Shown one piece after another: positions 1-12,290 of a stretch of 64,000 bases of DNA. The translations under genes and the position numbers were made by a program. Position 1 is the stretch's first letter. Each line of letters begins with the position of its first letter. This stretch comes from Chamaecrista fasciculata (Eukaryota > Streptophyta > Magnoliopsida > Fabales > Fabaceae). A model generated the notes under the pieces. That model was not told the origin of the DNA, ran no database searches, and saw nothing but the letters and a program-made list of their open reading frames with translations. The stretch is from contig QANZ01019074.1 of NCBI GenBank assembly GCA_003254925.1, positions 215,689-279,688 of the forward strand, in the 5' to 3' direction.

Positions 1-903
1 TGTAATTAAAAAAAGGGACCTGAATAATAGCTTTGTAAGGAATGTAAATAAATGTATATGCGCCATCATATGTACGTGTAATGCATATATATATTTTTTT
101 ATGGGAATGAGGGTGGGATGAGAGAGAACGTGGCATGAGTTTTTTATTTTTATTTATATATATTTCTATGTATTATAGTTTTAAATGACGGACTACTAGA
201 AGACTCCTCAGAGATATAATACAGTATACATTAGTCAAAAGCAACTAGAATAGATTGAAGAGTCGGCAATTTCTTAAACAACTACGTGAAACCATGCTAA
301 CACTTAGAATTACAATACTACTACAATCCTTTTACATATTTTCATCATTACATACCTTAATTTTTTAGTTTCACATTCCAAAACAACTTATCTATATATT
401 AACAACCCAAATACAAAAACATTAAAAAAGTGATTACCGTATCTTTTACACAAACTTCAGAAGGTTAAAATGTCTATGAAATCTAATGTATCGCCCCTCC
501 ACACTTCAATATCTTCCCACCCTCATGATTTTCATGTGATTAGAAAAGTTTAATTTTCCATCTAAAACTGAACCACAATAAATTTAAAATTTTACACGTA
601 CTATTAATAGACATTTACACCACAAGGTCAAATGAAAGACATACATAAGGGTAAAGACAAGGCGCTCCAGTTTTCCATATTCCTCCTGTCCTAAACAAAC
701 TAAACTTTTTCTGGCCTAAAGCCAACTATACTTCTCTACCTAATAGCCGTAGATAATCAGAGTAAGATATAAATATCCTAAACAGAATTCACAAGCACAA
801 GGATGCAGCCCAAATAACGCACATCCTTCGGAATTCAAATCTAGAAAATTGATTCCGCTAGTCACCAAATTTTACTTGCAAGGTCTAGAAAAATAAGAAA
901 GGT
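1..903. other. 3' flank of nicastrin; no gene seen
   Basis: AT-rich sequence downstream of the nicastrin stop codon. The part next to the stop (about 600-903) is probably its 3' UTR. I see no convincing coding region, RNA gene or element termini here. Confidence 0.5.
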
Positions 904-3900
904 TCAATCCCTCTTCATGGCTTTGGTGATAAAGGCTCTTGTAATTACTATTGCAAAGTATGCCAAGATTGTAATGGTGATACCTCCAAACAGAACAAGA
1001 CGATCATATGCTGCATCTTGGACTGTGTACACTTGGATACCTATTGTGTTCCAATTGCTTTCAGTCCAGACTGGGTCCACAACTCCCATGTCGTCAGAAG
1101 AATTCGGGGGTAAGACATTCCATATTCCTGATTCAAATTTTAATCGTGTTGAATATGCTGGGACATACCTGCAATGAGCAACAGTAAGTTCATGATAAAG
1201 CAGTGAACAAAAAGGGAATAGGGGGTATTGAAAAGGACCCTGTAACAAATAGACTAAACACAATACCACTACTGCCCTTAGAGACAAGAAATTGCATCAG
1301 TACATATAAACAAGCACAATACCTCGTTGTAGAGGTAACACAAACCCCCTTTCCATCAGTTTCTGCTTTAATGCAAACTTCATCTCTACTTTGGCAGTCT
1401 TGTTGACAACTGGTGTTACCGTTCTCCCTTGGGATAGCAGTTCTGTCGGCCAAAAAATTCCAGATAAACCTTGGAACATCATTAATGTATCCTGGATACG
1501 GTGTAGACGAAGGCTCATCTACGAAAACACCAACATAATGGCTAGGACAGGCCGACGAAGGTGAAATATAGTTCTTCACTAAGTCACAAGAAAGTCCAGG
1601 ATCACAGTCTAACAAGCAACCCATAAGTTCTTCAACAAGCGATACATTTACATTTATAGTAGTTAAAGCTGAATCTTTTACGTTTTCCCTGTCACTAGCA
1701 AGTATGTAGAGAGTTCGGGCAACAAGAGAAGCAGCAACAACTATAGCTGATGAGTTTACATTTGCTGCATGAACGACTCAAATGAGAAGACATGTGATTT
1801 AAGAAAGTCAAACAAAAAGAGAAGTGTGATTCTAATGAGAGGTCAAAGGGCTTGCTCCACTTTATTATAAAAAGTAAAAATAAAATAAAATACTTTAATG
1901 GAAACCACCCACAGGAGCTTGGGCTCTCACAACTTGTTCCCAAAAGAAAAACCAAAATGAATGACAAAATAAAGTAATACTCACACAAATCATCAAGATG
2001 ACTATGGTAGAACTTGTTGGCAAAGGCAGCATCAAAATCTTCCAAGACGACCCCAGGGACAGCAGGATTCTGTTAGAAAGAAAGGGCAATACACAGAAGG
2101 AAACTGACTTTAGAAAACCAACCACTCATTCTGCATAAGCGAATAGGGGCAATGTATAATTTACAGGAGTTTGGTGTAATTAGTAATCAACCAGACTTTA
2201 TCTGATTAGTACCATGTGAAATTTGGATGGTTGCTGGTCAATTTTGTCTAGTTGTAGTTTATTTCAGATTATTGTATTATTTTGCTATTAGAGGGGAGAA
2301 AGCAAGTATGAGTCTATGACAATAGTTTGCAGGTAAAGTGAAAACTCAACAACAAAGGGTCAGTTAAAATAGAAAGGAAAACATTTAACAGAAAGTATCA
2401 GAAAAGAGGGATCAAGGTACAGCCATTTTTGGACAACCAATGACTAAAAATGGCTCAAATGGAAACAAGGAGACTTTGAAAAGATATTTACCATTCTTTA
2501 AAATGATGAATCAATGCATTATGGGAGAGCACAACACACACACACACACATACACACTATCTCTTATGATAAAGGACAATGTTTGGCAGTATGCATTGCT
2601 CTGCTCCTCACTATCTCTTACTATAATGTGCTCAGAGGAAAATAAGAAAATTAGAATAACACCAAACACCTTTTTCAAAAATGCCATAAAGGACGATGGA
2701 GGTATCCCAGGATTTGAGTCGCTTGGTGAGGTGATCTTAATGTTCCCAGATAGCAGTGACTCTTGTGCATGCTTCAAGGCAACCATTGTCTCATTTGTGG
2801 CAGAAGATACCTGCACTGGCTTGCTTTTAGTATTTGGCAAATTAGGCATGATCTTCTATATCAAGCAATGCACAAAGAAAAATCATGCACCATCTTAAAC
2901 ATTCCCTTGTATCATATTCTACAAATAAGTCATATTTGACTGGATTGCATTGTCTGATTATAGGTACCTAAGGTGCAGGGAGAATGGTAAATAAAATTAC
3001 TCCTAATATGCTAAAAATCACAGTTCAATCTCATGAGCCATCTATATAACAGTAGAAAATCAATCAAAAGAAGTATATTTCATGTTGAGTCTCGGTTGTT
3101 GACAATATATACCGCATAATGAATATTCTTGCTTTCTTATGCTTTCATCCCAGTAGACAAGAGTAATTAAAAGTGAAGAATTTTGACTTCTGTTGAAAGA
3201 GTGACGTATCAGTATAATAATTTTTATAAGTTTCAGAGTTAGCTAAACTCTTTTCATACCTGTTATTCAATTTATAAGACAAGCTTAAAAAATGGCTTGT
3301 ACAATACAAGAACAAAATCCACTAACAACAACAGCAAAAGCTTTTTCCCACTAACATTGACAAGATATCCACATCAAAATTCCAGGTTTTACTCCCTCTA
3401 ATTGCATCAAAATTCATGTCTTCCAAGCATAGCAGCAGAAAATTAGCGCGAAATATGTTGTTGCTAAATGACTACGAAGAATTGAAGATATATGCAACAC
3501 AACAGAAAAAATATGAAGAAACCAAATACATTATATCCAATTCAAATTTCAAAAATATCTATAAAGGACCTGGGTGTAAAAAAGTCAACAGATCAAGAAC
3601 TCACCCCTGCTGTATGTGCAAAAAAGTTATGAGCGCCTTCAATGAAACCCTTTCCAACAGAACCAATTTCAATGACCTGAGAACCACCACCCATGAAGAA
3701 CAGGAATCAGCTTATTAGTGTGTAACATCTACAAGAACCCAATGATAAAGTCACAAAGTATTGGGACAAGTACATGATATTTATTACTTTTTATTTTGCA
3801 ATTGGTAGATAGGATGCAGGACCCTAAAACATGGAGGCATCAGAATTCATAAAACAACAACCCAGCTATAAATTGTGCAATCCTTTGGGCATTCTAAAAC

Positions 3901-6005
3901 AGCCAAAAACTGCTTCTCCATGAACTGCCCGAGTGGCCAACTAAGCTACTCATACATTTCTTACAAAAGGTATGTTGCAGTTTAGCAATCCCATGTATTC
4001 ATTCTTCCAACTTCTGGTACTAACATAAGCTGATTATACAAACTTCAATTATGTTCAAGACTGAATTGGAGACAAGTAACTACATCCTGATTCTCCTGAG
4101 GCTACATTTTCCCTTTTTTAAGGAAAAATCACAAGCAGCTTTTTGCGCTTTCTGCATTTCTAAGTCAGGAAATATTCGTGCGCTTAGTATGTTATACAGC
4201 TTCAGTTCATGCAGTCCTCATGAACCACATTCGCCACCATATACACTTTGTTCCCCAAATTGGTCAAGAAATCTCAATCCCAAATATTTGCATTTGGCAC
4301 CTCCGATTGCCCAAAATAAAAATCTCCATTAGCAAAACACACTATTTTCTGCTAATGGAAAACAAGGAACAAATTTCTTTTCTGGTGTTTCCTTTAGGAT
4401 GTTGGATAACTTGAAATAATTTCAACAAAGTGGGATGCAAATATTTAATTTTGAATATTAAAAACTGCTATTTATCTCCAAACTGTGTGGGAAAGTTTAA
4501 TGCCAGAAGAGCATTAATAAAAAAAATTATTTATCATGTGTGGAACATACAATCACCCGTTGGTACTACCACCTAATAGTAATAACTAATAAGTGCCAGG
4601 AGAAGAAGAATACCGTTTCAATTAGTGAGCTGTTAAGACCATTGACAGCATCAGAATGCATGTCTAGTTCTAACAAAAATCTTCTACTTCCAAGGTAACC
4701 CCACGCCTCTCCAGTGAAAACTACAAAAACAAGCTGCATTGTAGTTAAAAAGTATTAGCAACAAAACTTTGAAAAGAATTGTAGACGTAAAATAAATGGT
4801 CCTTCAACAGGTCAACGGCACTTCTGATATATATATATACCTATCTGTTTGTTTTCTTGGAAACTAGACAATTATTCGGAAACGTTTGCTAAATAATTAC
4901 TCTTAACTTCTGTCAGCATTCTGTTGTTTGTTTCATTTAAAGGTTTTACTGCGTAGCAAATTTCTTTCCCAGAAAAACAGACAAACCAGAAAATTCACAC
5001 CAGAAAATCTTTCTAAGAAAATCCGTGCTAGCATTACATCGAAGCCACAACCCACAAGAAAATTTTAACCAGAAAGAGATCTTCATGGAAAAACAAAAGA
5101 TAATAAAATAAAGGGAAAATTACAATTTATAAGTTCTCCCAGCTCAATGACAAAGGAAAAATTCAAGTGACACAGCAAGGTGAAGAACTTAAACTAAATG
5201 AACAGAACCCACAACATCTTGAATTCACCTGTTTAGTAAGGTCACCAAGACCATCCACATGAGAGAGAGCATCAACTGCAGCCAGCAGCGCGATCAAGCC
5301 CTATAAAGTAGTCCATACGTCATATTATGCTTTTTTTTGAGAAGAGACAAACATCACAAAAACACATTACATTTGGAGTTACGGACCACAAATAAAAATA
5401 AAACAAGTTTAGCAAATACTTCACAAGACTTCACTTACAGAAATAGGAGAGTCTGCACCAAGGTTTTTGTCCCGAAAAAATGAAGCTGAATCCATTGATG
5501 CCACTGTCAATACTATTGGCTTAGAATGGCTGGAGGATGAAATGTTGATTGGTGGAAGAGCTGACCAGACACTGCCTTTCATATGAAAAATGCACAAAAT
5601 CAAAATTTGAACAGTGATATGGAAAGTGGAGTAGATTAAAATATTCTGTTTTGCATTCATGACATCTTTTCATTCAACTGTGGTTACTACTTCTGACGAG
5701 GCAGTTAACTTAATTCTCTCCAGTAATACAAACATCCTAATCCTATTCCCTATTACCACAAAATCCTATAGCACAGCATCAATAAAGCATGAAAAATGTT
5801 TAAGTTATGATATTCAGGCCAAAAAAAATGATATTTAGACCAGAACTTAAGTAGAATGAAAGAGAAGAGTAACAGCTTATGATTTAGTATATTTGGTTTT
5901 AAAAATATTAGAGTAAGATACATAGAAAACTTATAATTGAGAAAAACGCCCTTGTGCTTTTCTCAAGAAACAAAACCATAATATAAACATTAATATATAT
6001 ATATA

Positions 6006-6041
<36 letters not shown>

Positions 6042-9000
6042 TGACAATGTCAATAGTTCATGGGTTCAAACAATTAAAAGGGGTCTCTTTGCATGTGTAA
6101 AAGAGTTTCATTTAACACACCAATGGGTAAGCAATATTCCAAAGGAAGGACGGACTATTTTTTAATGTTATAAGGTTATTATATTGCAGATTTGATCTCC
6201 AAAAGTCATGCTTTGTACATAGTTGTGGTTAAACTTGAATTCTATGTTACTATCCTCAACTTCTAGGTTCAATGTGCAGAGAAAGCTTATTAAGTCTACT
6301 TTACAATGACCTCATCTGAATAAAAAATGTAGTGGGATGAGCCCGAAAGAATGATCCAATGCTATGTTTGGATCAAACTAGGCTGGGAATTTAGATTGAC
6401 TTTGAGATTCATAACTCTAATACATTAGTACCTCCTAAAATTCATGATAAGCCTAATTTCTAGTTGACTCAGACTGACTGAAGTTGGATCACTGGTCATA
6501 AGTATACGGCCCAAACAAACCCGAAAGTTGGACTGGAACAAGATTGAGGATAGTTCATTCTTCAAAAGTCCACACAGCACTAACCTAGGTCTAGAGTTAT
6601 CAATAATTATTCTACTATAAAAAAAAATTCCATTCATCCAATTTGGAACCCTGGCAAGGGAATTTGAAAACCAGCATCCATGAACTGTTTCTTTAAGACA
6701 ATTTGGCATGTCTTTTCCTAAATTTTAGCCAATTTAAAGCATTTCTTGTTCAAAGAACCAGGAGTTAGCAGGTTCGTTTCTTCATTGACATTTGTATTTT
6801 AAAGGCCTAGTAACTATTGAAAACCTGAAAAGAGAGTGGAAGTGATTTTCTTGCTTGTTCTTTTTAAGACCCTAATTACTACTGAAGAGCTCAAGACCCC
6901 CAATACCCTTTTAAGAGCTCAACTTATTCTTACCAATTCAAATTTCTTTCTAGCTAGTGCCTGACTGACTCTAGGGAAAGAGGTTCCGATTGCATCATTA
7001 ATTCATTATCCTTGCTTCTTGGTCACCATATTATTTGAACTGAAATCTTAATTCTCCATTTAGTCATGATACTGAGTAATTCTGTGTCTAATCTAGCATG
7101 TAAACATGATCGTCTTTGATAATGAATATTCATAGTCTAGCATGAACTTTCTTTTATGTTGGCCAACCCACTAAGGCGGTAAGGCCTATTTCTTTGTTCT
7201 TCACCTCATCCAAGATGATTCCTTACCCACCAAATGTTGTGCACTTGTGCTTTTTTGATAAATTATTTTATTTGAAAAAGATTTGGGTTTATAAGCAACA
7301 TTACTTATTAGTTATTAAAAGGGCCAACCCAGTTCGAGTCCCACTTGGTGGGGTGCTGGGGAAGGGAATATACTAGCAGCCTTACCCCTACTTTTTTTGT
7401 AGAGAGGCTGGTTCGAACCCACGACCTCAGACTCCACGGCAAGCGTACTTACCGCTGAGCCAAGCCGGCCCTTCACTTATTAGTTATTAAAAAATTAGCA
7501 AAAATTCAAAAATATAAATTGTAATCACATTCACAAGTTAATAACCAAATAGAACAGAGAGTAGATTCCATGAAACTTCACCTGTATCCGCCTAAAGGCA
7601 GGCAAGTTGCTTCTTTTAAACATGACTCTGAATCATGTGTTCCAGATTTTGTTGTCTAATACAAAAACCAGAAAACTAAGATGTAAATAATAGATATTTT
7701 TTCTTTATATTCTAGAAAAAACATTCTAAGAAATCTGGATATACCTGCATCACCAGATCAAACTCAGCCACATCAGCTGTATAACCTTTCTTCTTGTTTT
7801 CATTCTTGATCACAACCTGTATAAACAGGAAAAAAGAACCAACCTTTCAAAAATATAAATTCTAGAACAGCCCCAAAGGATATCAATGTTAATTAAAATA
7901 GAAAGGTGTATGGCTAAAAATATTAATATGGATGGTAATACCCAAAACAGTTCACATTATTGAAAAGCCTAGAAAAGTATGCAAAGTGCAAACTCTGTTT
8001 TGCTTAAGACATGAGCAACCATCCCCCCGTCCCTTCCCACACACAAAAAAAAGGTGGGACTTGGGCAGACATTGCTGAAGCCAAATAAAAAATTTGTTAA
8101 GTTTCATATCACAAACAAAGAAAGTGAGGGACTGCTAAATCCCATAGTTTCCAAGAAGATCAATCCTGATAATCTCACTATTGCATCACAAAAACTTACC
8201 AAATACGTCTTGTAATTAGAGAATAGAAGCCATGAAATATGGTTATTCTTTATAGATGAAGGTTTACAAGAATAGATGAACACTGTCGCAAGGTGGAGTA
8301 AACAACAAGAACAAGAAATGACCTAACGTTACCTCATGAAGAGTCTCTGTGCTACTATCTGAGAGTAGAAAAACAGGAAAATCATAGGATTTCCACATAA
8401 CACCAGAACCCTGCAGGAATTGAGGGGGAAAAAATAAAATGAATGGACAATTCTACATGGCTGGTTCTCAAGACCAGATTAGCATCACCTAATATCCAAC
8501 ATAGACTGTTGTATTCCTAGCATAATCTTCAAAAGAAAATATTTGGTATTAGACCTTGATGAAGTGATGATTATAATCTAAAATAACCTAGACCTTTTCA
8601 TGAATCGATTTTCTTTTGTAAATGATATATTCATTTGCTTATTTCAAAATAAAGCCATCCTACTTATTTTCCAGAATGTGATGTAGCCAAAACAATAAAG
8701 CGTGAACTTAAAGGTCAGGACTCAACACTTTTATTTGTTAAGAAAGACATTCTATCTAAAACCAAAAACCAACTATAACTGGAAAAGGATCAGCATCATC
8801 CAGTAAACCAAACTGAGAGTATGAGTTGATGTTGAATTGTGATACAAATGTGTAAGGCCAAATGAAAAAGAAAATTCATATCATACAGTTGGGTTCCATT
8901 CATATCGTTTGTTATGGTAAGGAGCAAATTCAACTTGTGGAAACTTCTGTTCAGGAGAAAATCCTACAAGTGCAACAAAAAAAAAAACTATCAGAAGCAG

Positions 9001-10717
9001 CTTATCATTGTTTCAATATTTACAATGAGTAGATAACTGTTATTTACCTTTTAACTTCTTCTGCACGTCAGTTCCTGATTCAACTAGTACACCAGCAACT
9101 TTACTAGCAAATCTTGAATCATCAGATATTCTGGAAGAGATATTCGTGTTAAGAAAAATGATATAATTTCAGGACTACGCACTGAAACAGCAAACACTGC
9201 TCAAACCTAACTAGGCAACACTTTTTTTGCAAGCAGGACATAGCCAACATTACAATTTGCAAATGTTGATAACATCAGAATTTACAAAAGAATAAGCATT
9301 GATTGAACAATAATCAACTTATCTGGAATATTCTTTGCAAGAAAGCTTGCGATTCTGAATTGAAGAGTTCAATAAATCACTTCTATTTTGGGTTAGAGAG
9401 GTTAAGGCTCGAAAGTTTTTCAAGTAAAATAATATATTTTATCCTCTAGCTTCTTCAGTTTTACTCTAGTTAAGAGAACCAATGCGCACTAGCTTATATA
9501 GGATCTAGATTAGGGTATATATCGAAGAAAGTATGATCGAACAATTTTGTCTGTCATAGTTTTTGATTCTATTACTTTATTTCATAAATATGAAAGAAAC
9601 AAATAAAGAAGAAAATCAAAAGAAAAGTGAGATAGGAAACATGTTCAGGATCCACAATAAAATGCCACATTGCAGTTTAGGTTAATAAAATATTCACACA
9701 CATTAATCAGGGATGTTATTGCATAGCAAATCTTAGCTCCAGGAATAAAGCAAGTAAGACAGGAAAATGTAGAGCTCCACAGTTAATCTATAAGAGAACA
9801 TGATATACATGCCTGGTAAAGAGACTTTGAAACTCATCTAAAGACACCAATATAGCAGATGGCTTTGACAGCTCATTAGCATTTCTGAATGATACTACTG
9901 GAGCTACAACCTTCTCTCGTCCAGGATCTAAGCAATACATTATAGGGATTAGGGAATATTAATGCACCCGATTATTGTCAAAGAGACAATTTGATTGGAC
10001 TAAGCATCATAGAGATTAAAAAAATTAAGACATAAAACATCAGACAATCTTCTCTACTGAAACTCACTCGAACAACCAATAGATCCAGAAAGATTTAGTA
10101 GCCGCACGCAAGGATAACCATCAACAACCTTGTACATAGACTTCTGAAGATCGGGTACTGACTGGATGGGGCTAGATTGTCCTGAAGTGTACCAAAATAG
10201 GAACAGGGCACAATCAGTGTAAATGATATTAATAAAAGTGTCAACAAGAGAAGATAAAACGAGCAAGTAGCTGTTTCTCAATAAAAATTGAGGACTGCTG
10301 GCAATTTATTCTATAATTAAAGAATTTGAAAGTGTATGTAATGTAAGTGACTTGCTCAATAAGCCTCTAGTCAGAAGCGAGAAAAAATAATGATCCTGGG
10401 TGTGGAGACAAACTATCTCCATCCGTTTCCTTGAAATTGAAGACAATGTACAATTACAAGATTTACAGTGAAGAAAAGACTATGAGAATGAGAATAAGCC
10501 CAATATAACGCCTAATTCATCATAGCTCCTCCATTTCCAGCACCCGAACAGATATACCAAAGTTCAAAGAGTGATAATAAGCAGAAATAGAGAGTGAATT
10601 AATGAGCGGAATGAGGAATTGAAGATCAAATAAGCAATCAAGATAAGATATACCAGAGAAAGAGAAGCGGAAATTGAAGCAGATGAGGAAGAACAGAAAG
10701 AGAGATGTTGGCGCCAT
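904..10717 (-). CDS. NCT: Nicastrin, gamma-secretase subunit (16 exons)
   Basis: Nicastrin is the large glycoprotein subunit of gamma-secretase, the intramembrane protease with presenilin, APH-1 and PEN-2. Exons in transcript order: 10654-10717, 10068-10181, 9813-9927, 9048-9130, 8887-8963, 8333-8410, 7745-7816, 7582-7655, 5439-5571, 5229-5300, 4614-4733, 3605-3676, 2670-2855, 1985-2069, 1323-1764, 904-1168. They join in phase into a 683-residue protein, close to the usual plant length. Residues 1-21 are a signal peptide (MAPTSLFLFFLICFNF). Recognisable blocks include VVDGYPCVRLLNLSG, GEAWGYLGSRRF (about 302-313, matching the animal DYIGS region), a Cys-rich lumenal part, and VWTESNWNTIGIQVYTVQDA followed by one membrane helix and the tail KAMKRD. 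N-glycosylation sequons are frequent. Intron 3 has a GC donor. Intron 8 contains a SINE. No frameshift or stop was seen. Confidence 0.96.
2531..2556. repeat. (AC)n microsatellite
   Basis: A short CA/AC dinucleotide run interrupted once by T, in a nicastrin intron. Confidence 0.8.
5992..6038. repeat. (AT)n microsatellite
   Basis: Nearly pure AT dinucleotide run of about 45 bases, in nicastrin intron 8. Confidence 0.85.
7303..7492 (-). mobile_element. tRNA-derived SINE (Au-like) with 18-bp target duplication
   Basis: The element core is 7321-7474. It is flanked by the exact direct repeat ACTTATTAGTTATTAAAA at 7303-7320 and 7475-7492. Read on the minus strand the head is tRNA-like: box A (TGGCTCAGCGGTAAGT) is followed by box B (GGTTCGAACC), then a body with CTACAAAAAAAGTAGGGGTAAGG and CACCAAGTGGG. 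These match my memory of the plant Au SINE family. It lies in nicastrin intron 8. The perfect 18-bp duplication points to a fairly recent LINE-mediated insertion. The box A/B pair is a SINE promoter, not a functional tRNA gene, because the anticodon and acceptor stems do not fold. Confidence 0.85.
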
Positions 10718-12290
10718 GGCTAGAATCTTCGACGCGGGAAATCCTGAGAAGCCCTAGACCATGGAGTAGTGACCAGTAGGTGTGAAGCAGAGTCGCTTCT
10801 CCTGTGTTGTGTGGTCAGTCTTCCAACTTCCTCAGAAACCCCATGGACATTTGCGCGAGCTGATCAATCAGACCAATCGAATCGGACGGCGTTGATACAA
10901 TTGCTGTATTTTGGGTTTCGCTATGGCCCAATGGGCTTTATTGATTCATATCTCATCCCCTGAAAAATAAAGCCCATACATAATTTTTTAGGCTAAATTA
11001 CACTTTAGTACCCTGTAGTTTGGTCATATTTCACTTTGGTACCCTATGGTATTCTTCGTTAACACTTTGGTACCCTAAGCTTTAATTCTGTTAGAAAATG
11101 AACGAATATTAGAATTTTTGGAGCTATTTTGTAATTTTAATCATAATAAATTTTGAACAAATTACATATTGATCCTAATATTTTCAGAAAATTACAAATA
11201 GGTCCCTGGATACATATTATCTAAGGACTAAAATGAAAACTATAAAAAAAATTTTGTAACTGTTTTGTAATATCTTCTATCCTATATTTTAAAAAAAATA
11301 TGTTTTGACCTCAGTTTTTTTTGTAGTTTTCATTTTAGTCCCTAGATAATATGTATCTAGAGACCTGTTTGTATTTTTCTGAAAATATTGGGGATCAATA
11401 TGTAATTTTTGAAAAATTTATTATGGTTAAAATTACAAAATAGCTCCAAAAATTACAATTTCTATTCATTCTCTAATGGAATTAAAGCTCATGGTACCAA
11501 AGTGTTAACAGAAAATATCACAGGGTATCAAATTAACCAAAGTGTAATTTATCCTTTTTTTTTTATATAAGCCGATAATGGACCAAAATAATAATAATAA
11601 CAAAGTTTATAATACACATTACTATTTTCATTATTACATTTAACTTTTTCTAAAATTTCGACTAAATTAAGTATGTGTGTAGTTTAACAAATTATGGGTG
11701 CACATTAGCTAGTGGGAGAGAGAGGAGAGAAAGGAAAAACGACCAAGTCAACTATTATTAATCAAAACCAATGAAATGCCATATATATGATGATGCCACT
11801 TGTGGGCATAGGAGCAAGAATTGGTGAATAATCCTACAAATAAATCCAATGGTAAAGAGTAAACACATTTTCTTTCTTTGATTAATTAGTATCATCAAAG
11901 TGAAGTACTCAATTTTGGTTGGCCCTCATTTCACATTAACCTCCGACCTCTAACACCTTTTCACAAAGAATAATGAAGAAGATGATGCCATTCATTCATT
12001 ATTCATTCACATTAAAACACCAAGTTGACGCCTCTCTCTATCTCTTGTTGTTGGTGCCATATCATATAATAATTCACGTAATACCTAGCTAGCTAGCTCT
12101 CTCTCATCCTCTTCGCCATCACGAGGAGGAAGAGGAAGAAAAAGATCATCGATCGATGAATGAATGAATGACATTGTCAATTTGTCATCATCATCATCAT
12201 TCATCGATCGTCGTGTATGCTAGCTAGCTACTAGACACAAATAAACATATATTGTACGTTAGAATTAATCAACATATATTATTGATCAAG
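10718..12290. other. Divergent intergenic region, nicastrin / syntaxin
   Basis: This region holds the promoters of two genes pointing away from each other. Apart from the foldback element at 10991-11554 I see no coding sequence. The 3' part (about 12000-12290) is rich in CT, ATGA and AGCT repeats typical of plant promoters and 5' leaders. Confidence 0.6.
10991..11554. mobile_element. Foldback MULE-type MITE, family B, copy 1
   Basis: Long inverted repeats. The left end reads GGCTAAATTACACTTTAGTA and the right end is its imperfect complement ending GTAATTTATCC. Subterminal copies of TTTGGTACCCT occur on both arms, as do inward TAATATGTATCTAG segments. The same ends occur at 56059-56487 and in the SKOR hairpin. 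The target duplication is degraded, which suggests an older insertion than the 56-kb copy. Confidence 0.8.

Noticed and set aside
2440..2898. 152-codon plus-strand frame
   Set aside because: It overlaps nicastrin exon 13 in antisense and includes a CA microsatellite; not protein-like.
7400..7474. Possible tRNA gene (A and B boxes)
   Set aside because: The cloverleaf does not close and the unit has SINE body and target duplication; it is a SINE head.
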